This document shows positions 7,863 to 16,973 of a DNA stretch of 64,000 bases, one piece after another. The number at the start of each line of letters is the position of its first letter. Within the stretch, counting starts at the first letter, position 1. Source of the DNA: Pseudomonas fluorescens. GTDB taxonomy: Bacteria; Pseudomonadota; Gammaproteobacteria; Pseudomonadales; Pseudomonadaceae. Below the pieces are notes generated by a model, which worked only from the letters and a program-made list of their open reading frames with translations, had not been told where the DNA came from and ran no database searches. Position numbers and translations under genes: made by a program. The stretch covers positions 214,267-278,266 of the forward strand of contig NZ_JAGGOG010000002.1 of NCBI RefSeq assembly GCF_018614655.1, written 5' to 3'.

Positions 7863-9524
7863 TTAGTGGAACAGTACAGTCGTCTTCTGCAAGGTTACCC
7901 ACACACCCCACGCCAACGGAATACCGACCGCCAACCAGGCAGCAACTGCCAATGGCACGCTCCCGGAAGAGGCTTTCCATTCCAGGACAGTGCTGGAATC
8001 GGCGCCTTTGTCGTGGCCCAGCGCCTGTTCGGCCGCCAGTTCTGCGTCGGTCATGAAGTACTTGTCTGCCACCGGCCGTACCAGCAAGTTGCAGAGAAAG
8101 CCCAGCACCAGGAGGCCGGCGAGGATGTACAAGGTGATGTCGTAGGCTGCGGCGCGTTCAACGCCAATACTCAGCTGATATTCTCGAAGGTAGTTCACCA
8201 GTACCGGACCGAGTACGCCCGCAGCGGCCCATGCCGTCAGCAGACGACCATGGATCGCGCCGACCATTTGCGTACCGAACAGGTCTGCCAGGTAAGCCGG
8301 CACCGTCGCAAAACCACCGCCGTACATCGACAGGATGATGCAGAACGCCGCCACGAACAGCGCCACGTTGCCCAGGTGACCCAGGTTCGGGATCAGCGCA
8401 TACAGGGCAAAGCCCAGGGCGAAGAACACGAAGTAGGTGTTTTTACGGCCCAGGTAGTCGGAAAACGACGCCCAGAAGAACCGCCCACCAATGTTGAACA
8501 GGCTCAGCAGACCAGTGAAACCGGCAGCAATCGCGGCAATGGAGGCTAATTGACCGGCATCCAACTGACCGAACGCCAGGTCATTACCCAACAATTTGCC
8601 GCCAAACACTTCCTGCAGCAGCGGAGAAGCCATGCCGAGGATGCCGATACCGGCAGAAACGTTCAGGCACAGCACCAACCATACGAGGCGAAACTGTGGG
8701 GTTTTCCAGGCCACGTTCACGTGCACGTGACGGTGGGTGATCATCGCATTGCTGGCTTTTTTCGCCGGTGCGGTCCAGCCCTCAGGCTTCCAGCCGGTCG
8801 GCGGGACGCGGTAGGACAAGGCGCCACCGATCATGAATACGAAGTAGATCGCCGCCATCACCAGGAAGCTCTGCCACACACCGACACTGGTCGGCGAAGC
8901 AAAGTGGCCCATCAACGCGGCTGCCAACGGAGCACCTACCATCGCGCCGCCACCGAAGCCCATGATCGCCATGCCGGTCGCCATGCCGCGCTTGTCCGGG
9001 AACCACTTGATCAGCGTCGAGACGGGCGAGATATACCCCAGACCCAGGCCGATACCGCCAATGACACCGGAACCGATCCACATCAACCAGATCTGGTGGG
9101 TATAGATCCCCAGCGCCGAGATCAGAAGGCCACCACACCAGCACAGTGCCGACACAACGCCCGCCTTGCGGGGCCCGGCATGTTCCAGCCAACCGCCCCA
9201 GATCGCTGCCGAGCAGCCCAGGAAGATGAAGAACAGCGTGTAGATCCAGCCCAGCATGGAGATGGGCCAGTCGCATTGGGACGAGAAGACTTGAGCGATA
9301 AAGCTCATGTCCGGCGCGCAAGCCACGGGAGCTGTAACGCCCAGAGCCTTGGACAGTGGCAGCCAGAACACCGAGAAGCCATAGGCCATGCCGATGCACA
9401 GGTGGATGGCCAGGGCGGCCGGCGGTACCAGCCAGCGGTTGAAGCCAGGCTTGGCGATGATGCGCTCCTTGGACAGGAACGCAGGCTGTGCGGCAGTATA
9501 ATCGGCCGCAGTGCTAGTGCTCAT
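7863..9524 (-). CDS. OFA-type MFS transporter
   Basis: Inner-membrane major facilitator of 553 residues with about 12 hydrophobic segments. The N-half shows LCIGMAYGFSVFWLPLSKAL, and the inter-helix loop reads WFPDKRGMATGMAIMGFGGG, which is typical of the oxalate/formate antiporter (OFA) branch. An inserted loop holds three Cys (VACAPDMSF, SSQCDWP). The C-terminus carries a short extra segment after the last helices, making it longer than most MFS proteins (about 400-430). The substrate is unknown; monocarboxylates are typical of the branch. No partner gene is visible. Confidence 0.85.
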   Translation of the reverse strand: MSTSTAADYTAAQPAFLSKERIIAKPGFNRWLVPPAALAIHLCIGMAYGFSVFWLPLSKALGVTAPVACAPDMSFIAQVFSSQCDWPISMLGWIYTLFFIFLGCSAAIWGGWLEHAGPRKAGVVSALCWCGGLLISALGIYTHQIWLMWIGSGVIGGIGLGLGYISPVSTLIKWFPDKRGMATGMAIMGFGGGAMVGAPLAAALMGHFASPTSVGVWQSFLVMAAIYFVFMIGGALSYRVPPTGWKPEGWTAPAKKASNAMITHRHVHVNVAWKTPQFRLVWLVLCLNVSAGIGILGMASPLLQEVFGGKLLGNDLAFGQLDAGQLASIAAIAAGFTGLLSLFNIGGRFFWASFSDYLGRKNTYFVFFALGFALYALIPNLGHLGNVALFVAAFCIILSMYGGGFATVPAYLADLFGTQMVGAIHGRLLTAWAAAGVLGPVLVNYLREYQLSIGVERAAAYDITLYILAGLLVLGFLCNLLVRPVADKYFMTDAELAAEQALGHDKGADSSTVLEWKASSGSVPLAVAAWLAVGIPLAWGVWVTLQKTTVLFH

Positions 9525-9819
9525 TGGTGTTTCCCCCAGTTATTAGTATGTGTCCGTCAGGCACTCTCTCCCTCGGCCTTGCACGCAAAGCGTGGCCGTT
9601 TTATTGAGTAAAGCTCCCTTTTGGCGCGACGTTTAGTCGCAGAAGGCGGACGAACGTGCAGAGATTAGCATTTGTGGATGACAGAAAAACCAAACTGATA
9701 TCACCTTTTTCGGGATATCTGCTTTGTTTGACACCATGTAACGATCCATAAACAGCCGCACGTCCACGGGCGTTATACTCTTTGGCTAATTTTTGAAATC
9801 GACATACAAGGACTCGCCC

Positions 9820-12036
9820 ATGAAAGCGTTCGGCAAAATCCTGGGTCTGGTACTTCTCGGGCTGTTGCTGATCATTGTGGCTCTAGGCTTTGCCCTGACC
9901 CATCTCTTCGATCCCAACGACTATAAAAACGAGATCCGCCAGATAGCCCGCGACAAGGCCCACATCGAGCTGACGCTCAACGGCGACATCGGCTGGAGCC
10001 TGTTCCCCTGGCTGGGCCTTGAGCTGCATGAAGCCAGTGTGGCGACCCTGACCAACCCGACCCGACCGTTCGCCGACTTGCAGATGCTCGGCCTGTCAGT
10101 GCGAGTACTGCCGCTGCTACGCCGCGAAGTGCAGATGAGCGATGTGCGTGTCGAGGGCCTGAACCTGCGCCTTAACAAGGACGCGCAGGGTCATGGCAAC
10201 TGGGAAGACATCGGCAAGAACGTACCTGTCGCAGGTACAACCACCGATGCGCCCGCCGCCACTGAACCTGCCACGCCGGCCCAGGCTGAAAAACCGCCCC
10301 AGCCGATCCGCCTGGACATCGACAGCCTGACCATCAACAACGCCCGCGTCGAATACAACGACGAGCAGACGGGCAAACAGTTCAGCGCCGAAAGCATCCA
10401 ATTGAGCGCCGGCGCTGTGCACGACGGTGCCAGCATCCCGGTGAAGCTCACCGCATTCTTCGGCACCAACCAGCCGGTCATGCGCGTCAAGACCGAGCTC
10501 AACGGCAATTTGCGCATTCAGCGCGCCCTCAAGCGCTACCAGCTCGAAGACATGAAAGTTTCCGGTGAAGCCACCGGCGAGCCGCTGCAAGGCAAGACCG
10601 TGACGTTCGCCACCCAGGGCCAGTTGCTGGTGGACCTGTCGGCCAACATTGCCGAATGGACGGGCCTGAAACTCTCGGCCAACCAACTGCGCGCCCTGGG
10701 CGAACTGAAGGTCAATGACCTGAACAAGACTCCGCAAATCAGCGGTGCCCTGTCGATCGCCCAGTTCGACCTGGCCAAGTTCCTCGACAGCGTCGGCCAC
10801 ACCCTGCCGGCCATGGCGCCGGGTAGCCTGAGCAAGGTCGAGCTGGTCAGCCGCCTCACAGGCACGCCCACCAGCCTCGCCCTGGAAGACCTCAACCTGA
10901 AGCTCGACGGCAGCACCTTCACCGGTCGTGTCGCCGTGGACGATTTCGCCAAGCAATCCCTGCGCCTGCAGCTCAAGGCAGACACTTTCAACGCTGACAA
11001 CTACCTGCCGGCCAAGTCTGAAGCGGCCAACAGTGCCGCCGTCGCCCGCCAGGCCGAAGTCCAGAGCAGCGAAGCCGGCGCCATGGCCCCCGGTGGCAAC
11101 TCGCCGCTGCCGGACGCCCCGACCAAAGGCGCCTGGAGCACCGACAAGCTGTTGCCGCTGACACGCCTGCGCACCCTGGACGTGAATGCTGACCTGGCCT
11201 TCGATCAACTGACGCTGAGCAAGCTGCCCATCCAGAACGCCGCGCTGAAAGCGTCCGGCCTGGACGGCCAACTCAAACTCGATACCTTGAGCGGCGGCCT
11301 CTACAACGGCACCTTCCAGGCCAACGGCAGCCTCGACGTGCGCCAGGATATCCCGGTGCTGGCCCTGCAAACCCACATCAAGCAAGTACCGACAGAGCGC
11401 ATCCTGCAAGCCCAGGGGAAAAACCCGCCGATCAAAGGCCTGGCCACCCTCGACAGCAACGTGAGCGGCCGTGGCAACAGCCAGAAAGCCCTGATCGACA
11501 GCCTCAACGGTACCGCCAGCTTCGTGATCACCGACGGTGTGCTGCTCAATGCCAACATTGAACAGCAGTTGTGCACCGGCATCGCCCTGCTCAACCGCAA
11601 GACCCTCAGCAGCGAGCCTCGAGGCAAGGACACACCGTTCCAGGAACTCAAGGGCAACCTGACCTTCCGAAACGGCGTGGCCAGCAATCCAGACCTGAAA
11701 GTGCGCATCCCGGGCCTGAGCGTCAACGGCAACGGTGACGTCGACCTGCGGGTACTGGGCATGGACTACCGCGTCGGCATCGTCGTCGAAGGCGATAAAC
11801 GCGATATGCCGGACCCGGCCTGCCAGGTGGGCTCGAACTTCCAGGGCATCGAAGTGCCCTTGCGCTGCCGTGGCCCGCTGGAACTGGGCGCCAAGGCTTG
11901 CCGCCTGGACAAGGACGGCCTGAGCCAGGTCGCCCTCAAGGCGGCGGGCAACAAGATCAGCGAAAAACTTGAAGAGAAGCTCGACAAGGTCAATCCGCAA
12001 TTGAAAGACGCACTCAAAGGTCTATTCAAACGATGA
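9820..12036 (+). CDS. AsmA family protein
   Basis: Inner-membrane-anchored periplasmic protein of 738 residues. One N-terminal transmembrane helix (about 5-30, ILGLVLLGLLLIIVALGFAL) is followed by the AsmA N-terminal domain (LFDPNDYKNEIRQIARDKA) and a long beta-rich body with the AsmA C-terminal region around 480-680. The family (AsmA, YhdP, TamB) is linked to phospholipid transport to the outer membrane. The ATG at 9820 was preferred to one at 9793 because it gives the standard short cytoplasmic tail before the helix. The stop overlaps the mutY start by 4 bases, so the two are coupled. Confidence 0.9.
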   Translation: MKAFGKILGLVLLGLLLIIVALGFALTHLFDPNDYKNEIRQIARDKAHIELTLNGDIGWSLFPWLGLELHEASVATLTNPTRPFADLQMLGLSVRVLPLLRREVQMSDVRVEGLNLRLNKDAQGHGNWEDIGKNVPVAGTTTDAPAATEPATPAQAEKPPQPIRLDIDSLTINNARVEYNDEQTGKQFSAESIQLSAGAVHDGASIPVKLTAFFGTNQPVMRVKTELNGNLRIQRALKRYQLEDMKVSGEATGEPLQGKTVTFATQGQLLVDLSANIAEWTGLKLSANQLRALGELKVNDLNKTPQISGALSIAQFDLAKFLDSVGHTLPAMAPGSLSKVELVSRLTGTPTSLALEDLNLKLDGSTFTGRVAVDDFAKQSLRLQLKADTFNADNYLPAKSEAANSAAVARQAEVQSSEAGAMAPGGNSPLPDAPTKGAWSTDKLLPLTRLRTLDVNADLAFDQLTLSKLPIQNAALKASGLDGQLKLDTLSGGLYNGTFQANGSLDVRQDIPVLALQTHIKQVPTERILQAQGKNPPIKGLATLDSNVSGRGNSQKALIDSLNGTASFVITDGVLLNANIEQQLCTGIALLNRKTLSSEPRGKDTPFQELKGNLTFRNGVASNPDLKVRIPGLSVNGNGDVDLRVLGMDYRVGIVVEGDKRDMPDPACQVGSNFQGIEVPLRCRGPLELGAKACRLDKDGLSQVALKAAGNKISEKLEEKLDKVNPQLKDALKGLFKR

Positions 12037-13100
12037 GAGCCGAGCAATTTTCAACGGCGGTGCTGGATTGGTACGACCGTCACGGCCGCCACGACCTGCC
12101 CTGGCAGCAGGGCATCACGCCGTACCGGGTGTGGGTTTCGGAAATCATGTTGCAGCAGACCCAGGTCAGCACCGTGCTGAATTACTTCGACCGTTTCATG
12201 GCCTCCTTGCCAACGGTCGAAGCCCTGGCCGCCGCACCGGAAGACGAAGTGCTGCACCTGTGGACCGGGCTGGGTTACTACACCCGCGCCCGCAACCTGC
12301 AAAAGACCGCGAAAATCGTCGTTGCTCAATACGCTGGCGAATTTCCTCAGGATGTCGAGAAGCTCATTGAGCTGCCGGGTATTGGCCTGTCCACCGCAGG
12401 CGCGATTGCCAGCCTGAGCATGGGGCTGCGGGCACCGATCCTTGATGGCAACGTCAAGCGGGTGCTGGCGCGCTTTACCGCCCAGGAAGGCTATCCGGGC
12501 GAACCCAAGGTCGCCAAACAGCTGTGGGCCACCGCCGAGCGCTTCACGCCACAGACCCGCGTCAACGCCTACACCCAGGCGATGATGGACATGGGCGCCA
12601 CCCTCTGCACCCGCAGCAAGCCCAGTTGCCTGCTTTGCCCGCTGGAAAAAGGCTGCGAAGCCCACATGCTGGGCCTGGAGACACGCTACCCGATTCCCAA
12701 GCCACGCAAGACCGTCCCGCAGAAGCGCACGCTTATGCCGCTGCTGGCCAACGGCGAGGGCGCGATTCTGCTTTACCGTCGCCCTTCCACAGGTTTGTGG
12801 GGCGGCCTGTGGAGCTTGCCGGAGCTGGATGACCTGAGCGACCTGGAGCATCTGGCCAACCAGCACTCGCTGGAACTGGGCAAGCAGCAGGAACTGCCAA
12901 GCCTGATCCACACCTTCAGCCACTTCCAATTGGCTATCGAGCCCTGGCTGGTTCAGGTCCAGGAATCCGCCCATCACGTGGCCGAGGCCGACTGGCTCTG
13001 GTATAACCTCGCCACCCCGCCGCGCCTGGGCCTTGCCGCCCCGGTGAAAAAACTGCTGAAGCGCGCGGCCGATGTATTGAACGCAGGAGTTTCGTCATGA
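12033..13100 (+). CDS. mutY: A/G-specific adenine glycosylase MutY
   Basis: Removes adenine mispaired with 8-oxoguanine. 355 residues. HhH-GPD core at about 1-220 with [12 protein letters not shown], the helix-hairpin-helix [14 protein letters not shown] and catalytic Asp in LDGNVKRVL. The 4Fe-4S cluster loop is complete (Cys-x6-Cys-x2-Cys-x5-Cys, [17 protein letters not shown]). The C-terminal domain (about 235-350) is the NUDIX-like lesion-recognition domain. The start overlaps asmA and the stop overlaps yggX, both by ATGA. Confidence 0.97.
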   Translation: MRAEQFSTAVLDWYDRHGRHDLPWQQGITPYRVWVSEIMLQQTQVSTVLNYFDRFMASLPTVEALAAAPEDEVLHLWTGLGYYTRARNLQKTAKIVVAQYAGEFPQDVEKLIELPGIGLSTAGAIASLSMGLRAPILDGNVKRVLARFTAQEGYPGEPKVAKQLWATAERFTPQTRVNAYTQAMMDMGATLCTRSKPSCLLCPLEKGCEAHMLGLETRYPIPKPRKTVPQKRTLMPLLANGEGAILLYRRPSTGLWGGLWSLPELDDLSDLEHLANQHSLELGKQQELPSLIHTFSHFQLAIEPWLVQVQESAHHVAEADWLWYNLATPPRLGLAAPVKKLLKRAADVLNAGVSS

Positions 13101-13369
13101 CCCGCACCATCATGTGCCGCAAATACCACGAAGAATTGCCCGCCCTGGAGCGCCCCCCGTTCCCGGGTGCCAAGGGTCAGGATATTTTCGATAACGTCTC
13201 TGCCCAGGCCTGGGCCGACTGGCAAAAACACCAGACCCTATTGATCAACGAAAAGCGCCTGAACATGATGAACGCCGAAGACCGCAAATATCTTCAGGGC
13301 GAGATGGACAAGTTCTTTTCCGGCGAGGAATACGCCAAGGCCGACGGCTACGTGCCACCTGCTGAATAA
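13097..13369 (+). CDS. yggX: Oxidative damage protection protein YggX (Fe(II) trafficking)
   Basis: A 90-residue soluble protein with the conserved start [20 protein letters not shown] and the single conserved Cys7. In enteric bacteria YggX protects Fe-S clusters and is linked to MutY, a Fe-S enzyme; the pair is commonly adjacent. Here the ATG overlaps the mutY stop by 4 bases, so translation is coupled. Confidence 0.95.
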   Translation: MTRTIMCRKYHEELPALERPPFPGAKGQDIFDNVSAQAWADWQKHQTLLINEKRLNMMNAEDRKYLQGEMDKFFSGEEYAKADGYVPPAE

Positions 13370-13472
13370 TTGATCAAAATCGGGGGTTGGAACGTAAGCG
13401 ACGGTAATAATTAAATATTTTTTGAAAACTTGCTTGACGACCCCCTGAAAAACCAGTTTAATGCGCCCCGTT

Positions 13473-13548
13473 GCCCAGATAGCTCAGTCGGTAGAGCAGG
13501 GGATTGAAAATCCCCGTGTCGGCGGTTCGATTCCGTCTCTGGGCACCA
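13473..13548 (+). tRNA. tRNA-Phe (GAA)
   Basis: A 76-base cloverleaf including an encoded CCA end. Acceptor GCCCAGA pairs with TCTGGGC; D-arm AGCTCAGTCGGTAGAGC; anticodon stem GGGGA/TCCCC with loop TTGAAAA, anticodon GAA at 13506-13508; T-arm with GTTCGATT. It lies 103 bases after yggX and may be processed from its own transcript ending at the hairpin at 13561-13595. Confidence 0.97.
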
Positions 13549-13560
13549 CTAATACCGAAA

Positions 13561-13595
13561 AACCCCAAGTGAAGATAATTCCTTGGGGTTTTTTA
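13561..13595 (+). terminator. Terminator of tRNA-Phe
   Basis: AACCCCAAG (13561-13569), loop of 12 bases, CTTGGGGTT (13582-13590), then a T run. A near-identical copy lies at 14414-14448. Confidence 0.85.
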
Positions 13596-13698
13596 TTGCC
13601 TGCGATTTAGTGATCCCCGGAGCACGCCTGAGGGTTATTTATCGTTAGGTTCAATCGTTTAGCTGTTACTAAACGCTCAGTTCTAAGGTAGTTATTTC

Positions 13699-14370
13699 AT
13701 GACCCGGTACTTGTTCTGCACGCTGTTACTGCTGACGGCGTTGCTCAGCGGATGCGCCACACAAATGGACGTGGCGATCAACGCCACACCTGACCCGGAC
13801 TATCGCTTTGACCGACAAGCAACGGTGCTGGTGACGTCGACAGGCGGCAGTGATGAAAACGCGCTTAATGCCCGCTACTACCTGCGCGACATGGTCAACG
13901 CCATGAAGGACCAGGGCTTCCGGGAAGTGTTTACCGACACCACCCTGCCCAAGAACCACTCGCCGATCAAAATGACCATCACCCTCGATATCGACAGCCG
14001 GCAGGTGACCTACCGCTATACCGCCACCGAGTATGGCCAGGTGGCAACCAGTACCTCCACCGAGTGCAAGAAAAACAAGAAAAAAGACGACCGGCTGACC
14101 TGCACCAGTACGCCCAACACCACCTATGGCCCGGTGGGCACCTCGGAGCGAACCGGCTACACCACCCTCACCACCTTCACGGCCACTGCCCGGGATGACG
14201 TGAGCAAGCGTGCGGTATACCTGCTTCGGGCGTCGTCCTATAACGAAGATTGCCAAGCCGCCAAGGTCGAAGCCATTCTGGTAAAGCAGGGCCTGCAGAA
14301 CCTGAATTTCCAGGACCGCGTCCAGCGCAACTACACCGTGACGATGCCCGAGGGTTACCGGTGTAAATAG
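13699..14370 (+). CDS. Unrecognised lipoprotein between tRNA-Phe repeats
   Basis: 223 residues. The N-terminus is a lipoprotein signal (MTRYLFCTLLLLTALLSGC, Cys19 as the lipid site). The mature part is hydrophilic, with two further Cys in a central Lys-rich segment (ECKKNKKKDDRLTCTSTP) that could form a disulfide, and one near the C-terminus (EGYRCK). The pattern DYRFDRQATVLV resembles DUF4136-type lipoproteins, but I cannot confirm the family. Localisation is probably the outer-membrane inner leaflet. It has its own upstream space (13597-13698). It is the only gene between two copies of the tRNA-Phe 3' end plus terminator, suggesting that it arrived as a cassette. Confidence 0.75.
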   Translation: MTRYLFCTLLLLTALLSGCATQMDVAINATPDPDYRFDRQATVLVTSTGGSDENALNARYYLRDMVNAMKDQGFREVFTDTTLPKNHSPIKMTITLDIDSRQVTYRYTATEYGQVATSTSTECKKNKKKDDRLTCTSTPNTTYGPVGTSERTGYTTLTTFTATARDDVSKRAVYLLRASSYNEDCQAAKVEAILVKQGLQNLNFQDRVQRNYTVTMPEGYRCK

Positions 14371-14383
14371 TGTGTGCGCCTGG

Positions 14384-14449
14384 ATCCCTCTCCGGGCACC
14401 ACTCATACCGAAAAACCCCAAGCGAAGATGATTCCTTGGGGTTTTTTAT
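14384..14449 (+). repeat. Second copy of tRNA-Phe 3' end and terminator
   Basis: Aligned without gaps to 13531-13596 (offset 853). The shared stretches are TCTC, then GGGCACCACT, then ATACCGAAAAACCCCAAG, then ATTCCTTGGGGTTTTTTA, with only a few single-base differences. It contains the T-arm 3' strand remnant, acceptor end and CCA of the tRNA and the whole terminator hairpin (14414-14443). This direct repeat brackets the lipoprotein gene and also serves as its terminator. Confidence 0.85.
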
Positions 14450-14562
14450 GACCAGGCATTTGGTGACGGCAGGCATACCCTCCCCCGGACATCCTTGATC
14501 TATCCTGAAACCAGTAGTGGCCGCCACTCGCGCCTCTTCGATACCAAAACGAGGGACTCCCC

Positions 14563-15246
14563 ATGACAACCTCAAAACCCGCTCTACCCGACATCGTCTC
14601 GCCTGAACAATGGAACACCGCACTCAGCCAATTGCTGATCAAGGAAAAAGCCCTGACCCGCGCCCAGGACGCCCTGAACGCCGAGCGCCGCCGACTGCCC
14701 ATGGTCAAGATCGAAAACAACTACCTCTTCGACGGCGAGACCGGCAAGGTCAGCCTGCTGGATCTGTTCGACGGCCGCCAACAACTCATCGTCTATCACT
14801 TCATGTTCGCGCCCGACTGGACCCAAGGCTGCCCGGGTTGCTCCTGGGTCGTGGAAGCGATGCCGCACCTCGCCCACCTGCATGCGCGCAATACGTCGCT
14901 GGTGCTGGTGTCCAGGGCGCCTTTGGAGAAGCTTGGAGGTTATAAGAAACGCATGGGCTGGGACCTGCCCTGGTACTCGTCTTTTGGCAGCGACTTCAAT
15001 GCCGACTTCGGCGTCACCACCCGCCAGGGCGAAAAGCACGGGGTCAGCATCCTGCTGCGCGATGGCGACAGTATCTACCGCACCTATTTCACCGGAGCCC
15101 GTGGCGTCGAGCATCTGGGCAGCCACTGGACCTACCTGGACCTGACGCCCTGGGGGCGCCAGGAAACCTGGGAGGACTCGCCGAAGGGCTGGCCACAGAC
15201 CGAGCCCTACAGCTGGATCCATCGCCACGACGAATACGGCGACTGA
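14563..15246 (+). CDS. DUF899 family thioredoxin-like protein
   Basis: 227 residues, soluble, no signal peptide. The DUF899 signature is plain: ALTRAQDALNAERRRLPMV, then FDGRQQLIVYHFMFAPDW, the Cys pair in QGCPGCSWVVE and a C-terminal tail rich in Trp/His. The fold is thioredoxin-like; the CPGC motif could be redox active. The function is not established. The stop codon abuts the stop codon of the convergent glycosyltransferase gene with no spacer. Confidence 0.88.
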   Translation: MTTSKPALPDIVSPEQWNTALSQLLIKEKALTRAQDALNAERRRLPMVKIENNYLFDGETGKVSLLDLFDGRQQLIVYHFMFAPDWTQGCPGCSWVVEAMPHLAHLHARNTSLVLVSRAPLEKLGGYKKRMGWDLPWYSSFGSDFNADFGVTTRQGEKHGVSILLRDGDSIYRTYFTGARGVEHLGSHWTYLDLTPWGRQETWEDSPKGWPQTEPYSWIHRHDEYGD

Positions 15247-16887
15247 TCACTTCACCAGGAAAACCAGCAGCGGATTGTCATTGAGCCGCCCATTGAACGC
15301 CGGCGCCAGATGCTCCAGTGGCGTGCCACGCAGCAACTCGGTTTCCTTGCGCGCCACGATGACCCAGGACGGACGCGGCAGCGTCTGCAACGGCGCAAGG
15401 TCGTTGTCCCTGACAAACAACGGTTTCTCGTCATGATCCAGGTTCATGATGTAGCGAATGGCCCAGGTGTCCTTGCCGAGGTTGAGAAACACCAGCGGGC
15501 CGGGGTTCTCGGCCCGCAGGGCTTCCACCGCACCAACGAAGTTCCTCGTGTCGAATTGCAGGTCCTTGGCCGGCTCCACAACCTTCACCAGCACCATCCA
15601 TTGGGTCGCCAGCGCGATCAGGCTGAGCACCACCAACCGCGGCGCCATGTTGCCCCGCAGACGGCGCCAGGCAACGACCGCCGCCAGCTGCAGGACGACC
15701 AGCACAGCAATCAATGCCAGCACTGAAACGTCGGGCCAATAACCGCGCTTGTGCCATGACTGGCGCAAAACGAATATCACCACGATGCCCAGGGCAGGCA
15801 AAGCACTCACCAACCACTCATAACCGCAGCGGACCCGAAGCAGCCAGCCCTGCGCCTGAAGCAGGCCATAAGCAGCCACCGCAGCAAACATCGGGACCAT
15901 GGGCAGAATGTAATAAGCGCGTTTGAAGTGCGGCACCGACAACCCCAACAGAATCATCAACCCGCAGCCAGCCAGGCGCAGCATCAGCTGCACGTCGGCG
16001 TCGTCATCACGGGCCGACCATTTGTGACGCAAGGCAATCAACGTCGCCAGCGCCAGCGGTATCACCGGGAAATAGCGGTACAGGCTCAGCTTGAAGTAGA
16101 AGTAAAACGGCTCGCCGCTTTCATCAAGGCGACCGGCCACCTGCATCTTCAGCACCTCATCGGCAAAGGCATCGCCACCACTGATCCGCGCCAGCTTCAA
16201 CAGCACCCACCAACAGGCAAAGAGCAGGAGCAGGCCGATAACGCCGTGGGCAACCACCTTTTTCAGCAAGTGAATCTTGTCTTCTCGCGAACGAGCGGTA
16301 CCCAACGCCCAATAAACGCAGGCAACACCACAGACCTCGATCAGCCCCAACGGCCCCCGAATGGCAAACGCCACCACGAACAAGGGAAAGATTGCGTATT
16401 GCCGCAACCGCGAGCACAAGCGCTCGCCGGTGTGCAGCAGGTAGAAACACGCCAGGCACAGCAGGGAGACCATCTGGTCCAGACACACCGAACGCGACTT
16501 CTCCAGTAACTGAGCGGTCAATGCCGTCAGCAATACCGTCAGCAACGCCCATGCCCGACCAGACGGCACCAGCAAGCGGTAGACCAGTGCCATGACGCCT
16601 GCCGAAGCCAAAGCGGTGGGCATGACATTGGCCAAGTCGTTAGGCGCACCGAACAACCGGGCAAAGAGCAGGCTGAAATAGGTCGCCGTGCCCGGATAGT
16701 CCGGGTAAGGCTCGCCGTAGGTGGTAGGAAAGAGGCTCGCGCCGTGGCGAAACATCTCCTGCATGAACACGGCCCAGCGCCCATCGAAACCTTGAGGCTG
16801 TTGATCCCAGATACCCAGCGTAAACAGGAGCAAGGCGATCAGAAAAATACCCAGCGATTCCATTCGAAAGCGATTGCGTTGATCCAT
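15247..16887 (-). CDS. GT-C glycosyltransferase (family 39 / ArnT-like)
   Basis: Integral membrane protein of 546 residues with about 11-12 hydrophobic segments. The first periplasmic loop after helix 1 (DQQPQGFDGRWAVFMQEM, then LFPTTYGEPYPDYPGTATYF) is where GT39/PMT enzymes carry their acidic catalytic residue. The C-terminal about 120 residues form a soluble periplasmic domain. Such enzymes move a sugar from a polyprenyl phosphate to lipid A, glycan or protein. The acceptor cannot be told from sequence and no arn or O-antigen genes adjoin it. It has no spacer to the DUF899 gene (convergent). Confidence 0.8.
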   Translation of the reverse strand: MDQRNRFRMESLGIFLIALLLFTLGIWDQQPQGFDGRWAVFMQEMFRHGASLFPTTYGEPYPDYPGTATYFSLLFARLFGAPNDLANVMPTALASAGVMALVYRLLVPSGRAWALLTVLLTALTAQLLEKSRSVCLDQMVSLLCLACFYLLHTGERLCSRLRQYAIFPLFVVAFAIRGPLGLIEVCGVACVYWALGTARSREDKIHLLKKVVAHGVIGLLLLFACWWVLLKLARISGGDAFADEVLKMQVAGRLDESGEPFYFYFKLSLYRYFPVIPLALATLIALRHKWSARDDDADVQLMLRLAGCGLMILLGLSVPHFKRAYYILPMVPMFAAVAAYGLLQAQGWLLRVRCGYEWLVSALPALGIVVIFVLRQSWHKRGYWPDVSVLALIAVLVVLQLAAVVAWRRLRGNMAPRLVVLSLIALATQWMVLVKVVEPAKDLQFDTRNFVGAVEALRAENPGPLVFLNLGKDTWAIRYIMNLDHDEKPLFVRDNDLAPLQTLPRPSWVIVARKETELLRGTPLEHLAPAFNGRLNDNPLLVFLVK

Positions 16888-16973
16888 TGTTTAACCTGTC
16901 AGGTGGGTGCATCAGCCAATGTTGCCGAATACACGCCTGAATAACGCCTGAACAAAATCAAACATTCATCGGG

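Noticed and set aside
10117..12000. Open frame of 627 residues opposite the AsmA gene
   Set aside because: Shadow of the AsmA coding strand; composition is the reverse-complement pattern of GC-rich third positions.
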